64,000 bases of DNA from Halotia wernerae (GTDB lineage: Bacteria > Cyanobacteriota > Cyanobacteriia > Cyanobacteriales > Nostocaceae). Position numbers and translations under genes: made by a program. The stretch spans positions 4,051 through 68,050 of the forward strand of contig JAYGHB010000108.1 of assembly GCA_034931985.1 (NCBI GenBank), in the 5' to 3' direction. Every line of letters begins with the position of its first letter. Within the stretch, counting starts at the first letter, position 1. Under the pieces are notes generated by a model that saw nothing but the letters and a program-made list of their open reading frames with translations, was not told the origin of the DNA and ran no database searches. This document shows, one piece after another, positions 18,104 through 26,900 of this stretch.

Positions 18104-19177
18104 CTATTTCTTGAAATTATTTAGCAATGAGTGTAACGCTGTTAATAAGCGCTGGTTATCAAACTTGGAACGTACAGCAATCCGGAAAAAGCGATCGCCT
18201 AGTTCTTTAAAGCTAAGGCAATCGCGAATTAAAATTCGGTAATGCTGGAGTAGTTGTTGCTGCAACTGCAAACTCGACTGTTGTGACTCAACCAGTAAGA
18301 AGTTAGCAGCACTTTGTTGGGGTTGCAATCCTGGAATTGAGGCTAAACCCGCAAACAGGTGATTTCGTGCAGGTGGTAGCCACTTCCAGGTTTGCTCTTG
18401 GAATTTTTGATCTTGGATGGCAGCAATTGCTGCTGCTGCCGCGAGGGTATTTACAGGCCAAGGATCACGCCATAATTGCCATTTAGAGAGGCGTTTGGGG
18501 TTAGCGATCGCATATCCTAATCTCAGTCCAGGGAGACTGTAAAATTTTGTTAGCGATCGCAATACTACTAAATTCTCATATTCCTGCACCATCGAAATCA
18601 GGCTTTGTTCTTGATCGGGATGCAAAAAATCCATAAACGCTTCATCTACCACTACCAGAGCAAACTGCTCTAAATAAGGCAAAATTGCCTCCCGCGAAAA
18701 CAGCTTTCCCGTCGGGTTATGGGGATTATTTAGAAGTAGGCCTTTGTCCTTGGTATTTTGTCCTTTGTCAAATGACAAATCACCGTTATCCCCCCAATTT
18801 AAGGGAAACTCCAGTACTTTAGCGTTGTAAGCTGCTAGCGTACGGTAATAATCGCCAAATGCTGGAGTGAGTAACGCTGTTGCGGCTAATTCTGCTAATT
18901 CCCTACCTGCTAGAGTGAGTAATTCTGCTGAGCCATTACCAGGCAGAATCCACTTCGGCGGTAATTGATGGAAGTGACTGAGAGCAAGTCTCAGTTCACT
19001 ATAATCTGGGTCTGGATAGTGCCTGAGATTACCAATTTGGGACGTAATAGCAGCGATCGCGCTGTTTGGTGGCCCCAAAGGGCTGATGCTGGCAGAAAAA
19101 TCCAGAATAGCGTCAGGGGGACAACTAGCCAGTGCTGCTGCCCAAGCTAAATTTCCCCCATGAGATGGTTGCCGCAT
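18104..19177 (-). CDS. cobD: Threonine-phosphate decarboxylase (CobD/CobC type)
   Basis: A PLP enzyme making (R)-1-amino-2-propanol phosphate for the cobamide nucleotide loop. The N-terminus RQPSHGGNLAWAAALASC with LDFSASISPLGPP is diagnostic of this branch of the histidinol-phosphate aminotransferase family. PLP-site motifs include NNPHNPTGKL, VVVDEAFMDF and the Schiff-base Lys in SLTKFYSLPGLRLGY. The start is at the second of two adjacent Met codons. A short stretch (DKGQNTKDKG) is encoded by a dispersed heptamer-type repeat, so it is an insertion in a surface loop. It lies 23-26 bases after the HU gene on the same strand. Confidence 0.93.
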   Translation of the reverse strand: MRQPSHGGNLAWAAALASCPPDAILDFSASISPLGPPNSAIAAITSQIGNLRHYPDPDYSELRLALSHFHQLPPKWILPGNGSAELLTLAGRELAELAATALLTPAFGDYYRTLAAYNAKVLEFPLNWGDNGDLSFDKGQNTKDKGLLLNNPHNPTGKLFSREAILPYLEQFALVVVDEAFMDFLHPDQEQSLISMVQEYENLVVLRSLTKFYSLPGLRLGYAIANPKRLSKWQLWRDPWPVNTLAAAAAIAAIQDQKFQEQTWKWLPPARNHLFAGLASIPGLQPQQSAANFLLVESQQSSLQLQQQLLQHYRILIRDCLSFKELGDRFFRIAVRSKFDNQRLLTALHSLLNNFKK

Positions 19178-19203
19178 CAAAAAAAGATTCCCGGAAACAG
19201 AAC

Positions 19204-19488
19204 CTATGATTTTGGGGGTGCGACTCTTTCTCTAAAGAGCTTACCAGCGGAGAAAGCGGGAACCTTAGTCGCTGGAATTTCCATCTTTTCATTGGTTTTG
19301 GGGTTACGACCTTCACGAGCTTTACGTTCCCGTGATTCAAATGAACCGAATCCTACCAGCGTGACTTTATCGCCAGAAGAAACAGCTTCAATAATCGTTT
19401 CCAAAGCGGCGCTTAAGACTGCATCCGCTTGTTTTTTGGTAACACTAGCCTTTTCAGCTACGGCATCAACTAATTCACCCTTGTTCAT
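19204..19488 (-). CDS. HU family DNA-binding protein
   Basis: A histone-like nucleoid protein, 94 residues, forming dimers that bend DNA. It starts MNKGELVDAVAEKASVTKKQ and has the DNA-binding arm region FGSFESRERKAREGRNPKT followed by IPATKVPAFSAGK, all canonical. A strong ribosome-binding site (AAGGAG) lies 6 bases before the ATG. It corresponds to the HanA/HupB type of heterocystous cyanobacteria. cobD follows closely and may be co-transcribed. Confidence 0.97.
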   Translation of the reverse strand: MNKGELVDAVAEKASVTKKQADAVLSAALETIIEAVSSGDKVTLVGFGSFESRERKAREGRNPKTNEKMEIPATKVPAFSAGKLFRERVAPPKS

Positions 19489-19922
19489 GTCAAACTCCTT
19501 GTGGTTTACTTGAGATTCTTTACGGATGCACCCTGTCGCATCCTTACGGAAATCTCTGTTGGGAGAAATACAAAAATCGTCCTTTGGGAGTACTTTTACT
19601 TAAAACGCCTGTAAATCCCATCGGCTCGACTTTTCAATGAATCATTCTAAGGTGTTGTAGCCTGAAGTGGATATATGAAACCATTAATTTATATGGATTT
19701 CAGGATTTTTTATGTTTTTTGGGTAGTTGTTTCACTCAAAACCACCCGTAGACTAGGAAAAAATACTTACTAGATACCCTGATTGGCGGGAAATAGGTAA
19801 AGAAAAGTTAGTAACTCAAAATTCAAATTTCTTTGCTTATTTGCGTATATAAAGTAAATATTTATACTTTTTTATTGATTTACATCAAAACTCATTATGA
19901 TCAAGAGATTTTTCATCATAAG
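19489..19922. other. Intergenic region upstream of HU
   Basis: 434 bases holding the HU promoter region; no convincing gene. The right end is AT-rich. CCCCATG heptamers begin at about 19941 and run into the 3' end of the next gene. Confidence 0.5.
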
Positions 19923-22124
19923 TCAATAGAAAACCTCTGTCCCATGCCCCATGCCCCATGCCCAACTGCTGTTAAAAATCAATTCATATATCCGGTTATG
20001 GACTTTCAAAGACCCTTGTTCCTTAATTACTAGCCCCGACAATAGCAATGCTCTTGCTTCTGGACTATCCACTGCCGGAACTTTCCCTTGATGCCAAATT
20101 TGCTGATATAGTTCTAGTAACCCAACAGGGTGGCGAGTATTTTTGAGGATGCGATCGCGAATTGTTCGCAAATGCTCCGGCTCATCTTGGGATTCCCAAT
20201 TGTTAATGATATTTGTGACCACCAAATTCTCAATCCATTCTGCCTCACTATTTGTAGGAATAGCAGAAGCCGAATTGCGAATCAGCTTACAGAGTTTCTG
20301 GGTAAGAAAAGGCTGACCACTAGTCCAAGCTAATACTTCTTTGAGTACTAATTGAGGATTACTAACTTTTTGTGTCAATCCTTGCAGCAAAGGTTGAGCC
20401 TCATGCACCTGAAAATCATTTAATTGAATTGCTTGACCAATATTAAAAGGTGTTCTCTGATAATCTGTAATCAAATCAGATGGAGTGGCAACGCCAAATA
20501 AAGCAAAAGTTAAACGCCGATATTTGGGATTAATACTGCGCTGGTTATAGCAGAAGCGTATCAGAGCAAAAAAGTCATTTACTGGAAAGTTCAAAGATAA
20601 AATACTATCAATTTCATCAATAAAAATGAAAATATTTTCACCCTGAACTTGAGTTAATAAAATATCTTCTATAAATCGACTTAAACACTGGATAGGTGAT
20701 AAATTTTTTTGCTCATCCCACCAAGCTTTAAAATTCACCTTTCCTAACAAATTAAAACTCTGCCACAACTCCACCACTAATCCCTTATACCATTGAGCAA
20801 GAGTGATATTTTCGCAGCCTAGGCGAGTGATATCAATGGCCGCACAGCTAAAACCTTGTTGCTGAAGATGATGTATAATCCTTACCATCAAGCTGGATTT
20901 GCCCATCTGCCGTGCATTGAGAATATAACAAAACTCTCCATGCTTTAATGCTTTGTAGAGGTAACGGTCTGCCGAACGCACCACATAAGTCGGAGCATCC
21001 ATAGGCAAACTTCCCCCTACTTGATAATCAAAAGCTGAGGATTGCTCTGCGCTTTTAAGCAAGGAATTTTCAAATATAAGCTCAGCTTTAGTAGCTTTGA
21101 GAATTTCTAGGGTTTGTGATAGCTCTTGAGTGCGTTCTTTAACTTTTTGTTCTAAAGTTAAGTTAGATTTGGCTAATGCTTCTTTAGCTTCTTGTAAGGC
21201 AAGATTCTTAACTCCCAACTCCAAAATTAACCGCATCCGTTCAGCTTCTGATCGTTTGCGTTGTGTGATATCTTGAAAAGCGGCTATGGCGTAAACAATT
21301 TCACCTTGCTCATCAAAAATTGGTGTAGCTGACACCTCTAAAGGAATAATCTTGTCTACTTGGCGAATCTCCATGTTATCGACAATGACACTTTTGCCAT
21401 TTAGTGCTTGCACAATAGGGTGCTGCTCTGTGGGATAAAACTGCTTTTTTCCTGCTAGATAAACTTGATAACTCTCAGTCAATTGAGCAGGTGTGGTTGC
21501 AGTGACAATTCCCTTGCCAAGTATCTGCTGAGCAGTTTGATTGGCGTAGTAAGGTTGACCATCGCTATCAACTACAAATATGCCCACTGGTAAAGCTTCT
21601 AAGAATTGAGTCAGTCTTGCCTGGCTTTCACGCAATGCTAATTCTGCTTGTTGGCGCACTGTGACTTCTTGTTGCAAACGTACTAATAATTTTGCTTGAG
21701 CTTCTTGTGCTAAAAATTCTTGTTTTTTAGCTGCTTTCATCCGCTGCACATGTTGCAGAGTTTTATTGGTCGTAATTTCTAAATCTTGAAAATTAATTGG
21801 TTTAGTTAAGAAGTCAAAAGCACCACGATTCATCGCGGTTCTGATATTTTCAATATCACCATAGGCAGAAATAATGACTGCTTTAATAATTGGATATAAC
21901 TCATTAAGTTTAGTAACTAAAGTTAAGCCATCCATTTCCGGCATATAGATATCAGTTAACACTATATCTATATCCGGTTCCACTTCTAGCTTTTCTAATG
22001 CTTCAACACCGTTACGGGCAAAAATCAACTGAAATTGTTTTTCCCTAATTTTTTTTCTAAATTTCTGGCGGAGTAAGAGTTCTAAATCAGGCTCATCATC
22101 CACAACCAGTATTGTAGCTGGCAT
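19923..22124 (-). CDS. Response regulator-PAS-AAA-like hybrid protein
   Basis: A signalling protein of 733 residues. A receiver domain covers residues 4-125 (phospho-acceptor Asp58 in VLTDIYMP, Lys in LTKPI). A PAS domain lies at about 165-290, a coiled coil at about 290-350, and a C-terminal AAA-like ATPase domain of the cyanobacterial AAA_35 type at about 365-715 (P-loop NARQMGKSSLMVRI, Walker B IFIFIDEIDSIL). The same ATPase type is found in the two VMAP-like proteins of this window. There is no kinase or DNA-binding output domain. The last residues (WAWGMGHGTE) are encoded by CCCCATG heptamer repeats. A lone receiver gene lies upstream. Confidence 0.88.
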   Translation of the reverse strand: MPATILVVDDEPDLELLLRQKFRKKIREKQFQLIFARNGVEALEKLEVEPDIDIVLTDIYMPEMDGLTLVTKLNELYPIIKAVIISAYGDIENIRTAMNRGAFDFLTKPINFQDLEITTNKTLQHVQRMKAAKKQEFLAQEAQAKLLVRLQQEVTVRQQAELALRESQARLTQFLEALPVGIFVVDSDGQPYYANQTAQQILGKGIVTATTPAQLTESYQVYLAGKKQFYPTEQHPIVQALNGKSVIVDNMEIRQVDKIIPLEVSATPIFDEQGEIVYAIAAFQDITQRKRSEAERMRLILELGVKNLALQEAKEALAKSNLTLEQKVKERTQELSQTLEILKATKAELIFENSLLKSAEQSSAFDYQVGGSLPMDAPTYVVRSADRYLYKALKHGEFCYILNARQMGKSSLMVRIIHHLQQQGFSCAAIDITRLGCENITLAQWYKGLVVELWQSFNLLGKVNFKAWWDEQKNLSPIQCLSRFIEDILLTQVQGENIFIFIDEIDSILSLNFPVNDFFALIRFCYNQRSINPKYRRLTFALFGVATPSDLITDYQRTPFNIGQAIQLNDFQVHEAQPLLQGLTQKVSNPQLVLKEVLAWTSGQPFLTQKLCKLIRNSASAIPTNSEAEWIENLVVTNIINNWESQDEPEHLRTIRDRILKNTRHPVGLLELYQQIWHQGKVPAVDSPEARALLLSGLVIKEQGSLKVHNRIYELIFNSSWAWGMGHGTEVFY

Positions 22125-22247
22125 AAGCTGTTATACATGTATTAGGCAGCAGAGGAGTAGAGGAAAAGGATTGACATTTTTTGTTCAAAATCAAAAATAT
22201 GTAAGTTAAATGTGCATCCGCATAGTTTCTTACCTGATATCAATTAG

Positions 22248-22616
22248 TTACAAATTAAGTATTTTTTCCTTGAGTTTGTCGAATTGAATTGGTTTTGTAA
22301 TATAGCCATCAGCTCCATATTGTTTAGCTGTGAGATAATTATATTCATCATCATAGGCAGTAATAATAAATACTTTGAGATTAGGATAATTATCTTTAAC
22401 AACTTTGAGCATTTCTAACCCGTTCATCCCAGGCATATTAATATCTGTTACTATCAAAGCTAGACAATGAATTAACTGACTTTGTAAGTATTCCAGGGCT
22501 TCTTCTGCTGAGAAAGCGAAATATAATTTTATTTGCTCTTGTTTAAGTTCTCTCCTAAATTTCTGTCTAAACAACAATTGAACATCTTGTTCGTCATCTA
22601 CAACCATTATTTGCAT
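22248..22616 (-). CDS. Single-domain response regulator
   Basis: A CheY-like receiver of 122 residues without an output domain. The acidic pocket (VVDDEQD), phospho-acceptor Asp58 (IVTDINMPGM), Thr in IITAYDD and Lys108 (ITKPI) are all present, so it should be phosphorylated. It most resembles the receiver of the downstream 733-residue protein. The 1804-residue histidine kinase gene upstream on the same strand is a plausible partner, although a toxin-antitoxin pair now separates them. Confidence 0.92.
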   Translation of the reverse strand: MQIMVVDDEQDVQLLFRQKFRRELKQEQIKLYFAFSAEEALEYLQSQLIHCLALIVTDINMPGMNGLEMLKVVKDNYPNLKVFIITAYDDEYNYLTAKQYGADGYITKPIQFDKLKEKILNL

Positions 22617-22876
22617 TTAAGTTCGCATATTGACAAAATGAACTAATTATGATAATAGAGACTAGTTAAGCACATCCTCTATAATTTTATAATCAGTGGA
22701 ATTAAGATTTATTATGCAAACATCTGGTGAATGTTAGCTAAATCACCCAGATAGTGCTTGTGACGTAGCGACACGGGTGATTTTATTTTGTTCATAAATA
22801 AATTTAGGGGTAATTTAGATAATAATTCTGGAGTATCTGATTCTATCTCGCAGTTCGCCTGATACTCTTACTAGTT

Positions 22877-23278
22877 TTACACTAAATTCTCAAACCTTTT
22901 AGTACCATCTTCTTTCATGTATAGAACACGATTTAACATATCGCGTCCATTTTTTAATTCAGCATTTATTGCATTCACTGCTTCTTTAACAATAGTAATT
23001 TGTTCATTTCGAGATAAATCTCCTTGACAAATGAATACAATACCAGCGTGGATTTCTGTAGTACGAGCAAATTTTTCAAAATCCCGAACGTTTGCGGTTA
23101 CAAGAATACGCTCTTTATTAAAAGCATATTATAAAACTTGATAGTCTTTTGCACCAAGTAATCCCCGATCTTTAACAGCAACTGCATCAATAAAAAGCTC
23201 ATTACACAAGTAATGTGCAACGGCCGGTGAAATATCTTCATCAATTAGGAATTTAATTCTTTTTAGGTCGTCCAACAC
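22877..23278 (-). pseudogene. DUF5615 PIN-like toxin with in-frame stop
   Basis: From a GTG at 23278 overlapping the antitoxin end, the frame reads KFLIDEDISPAVAHYL (PIN-like acidic N-terminus), then DRGLLGAKDYQVL, then a TAA at 23129-23131, and resumes YAFNKERILVTANVRDFEKF (catalytic Asp region) to a stop at 22877. The family expects Glu or Gln at the TAA, so a single base change has inactivated it. The rest is undamaged over 134 codons. Its antitoxin, a DUF433 protein, is intact immediately upstream. Confidence 0.78.
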
Positions 23279-23801
23279 TTGGGTAAGCTTTCACGTAGAC
23301 TTGAGCAAATTTTATATCTTCTTCAGTCAAATAAGGATAATCTTTGCAAACAAGCTCTAGTGACTCGCCTTTATCAAGCATTGAACCAATATGACGAACC
23401 GTGAGTCGAGAATTAGGAAACACCGTTTCTCCGCCCATTATGTTCGGATCAGAAACTAAATTTTTTTTCCACGCCTGAAAACGTTTGATTAATTCAAATA
23501 CCTCTTTGGCAATAGGCTCAACTTCTATTTTTACAAATTTTATTATTTCAATGGTTGGTAACTTTTGCTCTAAAGCTTTAACTAAGCTTTGATAAAGAAA
23601 CAACCGATAATCAACAGGAATAAAATTTAACTCTTTGATTAAACGTAGATAAACCAAAGCAGCAAAATTCAGTCTTGGAGGATTACATTCAGGAAGAATT
23701 TTATATTCTACCTCCTTATAAATCTTCTTTGTTGGTAATTCAATAAATGCGGCAGCTTCAGCAGGGGTAAAAGTTTCTATATACACAGGTATTACCTCCA
23801 A
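23253..23801 (-). CDS. DUF433-domain antitoxin-like protein
   Basis: 182 residues. The N-terminal part (TPAEAAAFIELPTKKIYKEV) looks like a helix-turn-helix, and the C-terminal part is a DUF433 domain (DPNIMGGETVFPNSRLTVRHI, then DYPYLTEEDIKFAQVYV). DUF433 proteins are usually paired with DUF5615 PIN-like toxins, and the remnant of one overlaps its 3' end by 26 bases. It probably represses its own operon. The pair sits between the lone receiver and the large hybrid kinase gene. Confidence 0.8.
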   Translation of the reverse strand: MEVIPVYIETFTPAEAAAFIELPTKKIYKEVEYKILPECNPPRLNFAALVYLRLIKELNFIPVDYRLFLYQSLVKALEQKLPTIEIIKFVKIEVEPIAKEVFELIKRFQAWKKNLVSDPNIMGGETVFPNSRLTVRHIGSMLDKGESLELVCKDYPYLTEEDIKFAQVYVKAYPSVGRPKKN

Positions 23802-23967
23802 ATTTGAAACTATACAGTAACTAAGAAAAAACTATAGACAGGTTGTTGCTTTTAAAACTGTTTATAAACTATTTGAAATTATTCCCTGTATAGTGAGTAT
23901 TTTAGCATTTTCTCAAAAGTGTTGACAATAGTTTATTGTTTGATCTTTGGGTGTTACTAATGAATAC

Positions 23968-26900
23968 TCATCTCTGAAAAATAAATCTAGGTAAAATAAT
24001 AATAAAATCCGTATAAATATTTACTTTTGTTTCTACTTTAATTTCTCCTCGATGCTGCTGGACAATAATATCATGGGTAATAGATAGACCTAAACCAGTT
24101 CCTTCACCAGTAGGTTTAGTTGTAAAAAAGGGATTAAAAATCTTATCCAGTGCTTCTTGTGCAATACCTTCGCCGTTATCGCATATACGAATTTCTATTC
24201 GCTGATCTAAATCTTTAGTAGTGACCGAAAGCATAGGTGAAAATTCTTCGTCGTCGCCTGCTGCACTTGCTATAAAACGCATTTTCTTTTTATGTGTTGT
24301 ATAGCAAGCGTTATTAATTACATTTATAAAAGCGCGACTAATATTTTGGGGTACGACATTTACTTGACCAAGATTATCAGCATAATCTGTCTTGATGCTA
24401 ATATTGAACGAGGGAATCTTGGCACGCATTCCGTGATAAGCTAACTTGATCGCTTCTTTAAGCAAAGCGTTAATATTGGTCATTTGCCGATCGCCAGCTT
24501 GCCCCCGCGAGTGCATCAGCATTGCATGTACAATATTATCTGCCCTTTTGCCATGCTCATTGATTTTTTCAGCGTTTTGTTTGAGATCGTTTAAAGTTTC
24601 GGCAATATATTCTCTAGTCTCTGGATCTAAACGGTCTTGCTGATTTGCAATTTCTTCACAGAGTTCCTGAGTTAACTCTACGGAAAGCTCAGCAAAGTTG
24701 TTAACAAAGTTTAAGGGATTTTTGATCTCATGGGCAATACCAGCCGTTAAAGCTCCTAGAGAAGCCAATTTTTCTTGGGCAATAATCTGAGCTTGTGTGG
24801 TTGTTAATGTTTGCAGGGTACTGGCTAACTCTTGATTTGTCTGTTGGAGTTCTTGAGTTCTGATTTCTACTTTCTGTTCTAGAGTATGGCTGTAACCTTC
24901 TAGCTGATCGTAAAGACGGGAATTTTCAATAGAAATGGCAGCTTGAGCCGAAAGGATTCTTAAAACTTCCACGCGATCGCTTGTAAAAGCACCTGTAGTT
25001 AAATTATTTTCTAAATATAAAATGCCGCTAAGTTTGCCTTGATGAATTAAGGGAGTACAGAGGATAGATTTGGGTTGAGTAGCAACAATGTATGGGTCGA
25101 GAGTAAATTGTGCTTCATTGGTGGCATCATTTAAGACGACATCTTTGTGAGTGTGAGCTACATAGTTAATAATAAGTATTGACAAAAGAGGAATTTTAGT
25201 TTCAGGGATTACTGAATTTACTGGTAAGGATTGCAGTAAAGTCAAGTCGTCAGCATCTACACTTCCTTGAGCTTCAATCACTAAATTATCTTGTTTGTAG
25301 AAAATCAAAAAACCTTTTTGAGCGCCAGCATTTTCAATAACAATTTTCATTAACTTTGCTAGCAACTTATCCAAAACAATTTCGCCAGAAATTGTTTGTG
25401 AGGCTTTCAATATACTAGAAAAATCTAATACACTTGATGTAGTTTGATCTGAGTTGGTGGTTGAGATCTTTAAGTGAGTCGGAAAGTTATCTGTTGAGGT
25501 TTTGGTCAAAAACCGTGGGTATCTGGTCTCCAAATCTTTGACCTTAGCTATAGCTCCCCAACGCTGATAAGCATAGTGAGCATCTTGCAGGTAGTGACGA
25601 GCCAGATGTTTTTGGTTCCTAGCTAAATAAAATCGCCCCGCTAGTTCGTAAGCAAGAGCTTCTTCATGGAGATATTCATGTTCATGAGCTAGGGTAATGG
25701 CGCGATCATAATATTCTCTGGCATCTTGATCTTTACCTAATACATAAAAACGCTCGGCTTCTACTAAATAAAATTTGTGTAGATAATTCATGGGAGCATG
25801 ATTTGCCCATGTTTTCATCTTTTCTTGGTTAGCAGCAACTTTTTCGAGAATGCGATTTTGTTCTATTGCAGAAGCATCAGGAAACATCACCAGCCGAGCC
25901 AGCGAATCATAAAAATAAGCAGGGGGAGCAAAACAAGTTGTTGCCGCATTCACTAAATATTCTTCCAACTTCACTGCATTTTCAATTGCTTGCTCAAATT
26001 GATGAAAGTGATAACACAGGGTAAGTTTATTTGTGTATAAATGCAACATTGCAGTTCGATCTTGAACTTCTAAATGCAACGGCAGCATTTTGTTTTCATC
26101 GTAGACTTCACCATTTAAACAACAGGGATTTTCCGCTTTGCCAATTAAGTTGAGGACTACCTGCCAAAATATACGATGCCAATTGAGAAATGCTTCTTGC
26201 TTGAGTTGAGCGATCGCTTGATTATAAGTTGCTTGTTCTTGTTCCAGTTTTACCAATTCTTTGCCACTTAAATATGACATCATGCAGTAACCCATTGCCC
26301 CACCAGCAGCAAATTCAAAATCTCCACTTTCCAATCCGCTTTGATAAGCTTCTAACTCATATAACAGGACTTTTCTCAGATGTTCTTTTAAATGTCTGAC
26401 AAAGTTACAAAACACATATATCTTGGCTTTAAGTTTTGTGGCATTGAATTTTTCTAACAGATGTAAAGCCAATTGACTGAATTGATATGCAGTATCAATA
26501 TGTCCCTGACCACATAAAATTAATCCATAATTAGCATAAGCAAAAGCTGATTCGGGGGCATTACCTTCAGTAACCGAAAGATTGACCTGTTGGCAGGCAA
26601 TTAACGGAATCAGTTCATTTACTGTTAAGTAGGCAGGACTCCAGACAATGGTCATGATTTGCATAGCTGCCAGTTTGACCGGATCGGTCATTGTGGGTAA
26701 GTCAATCAAGTCTGAGGGCGCTTTTCCTGCTAAAACTAAATGTGTTTGTTTCAAAGTCAGGATTATGTCTGCCGGACTTGGTTGTTCTGGAAAAACTATG
26801 TTTAATAATTTCAGTACTTGCAGCGCCGTTTTGACAGCTTCTAGATGTTTGTTTTCTGCCCAATAAGCTTGGATGCGAACTTTGTAAACTTTGACTTTTT

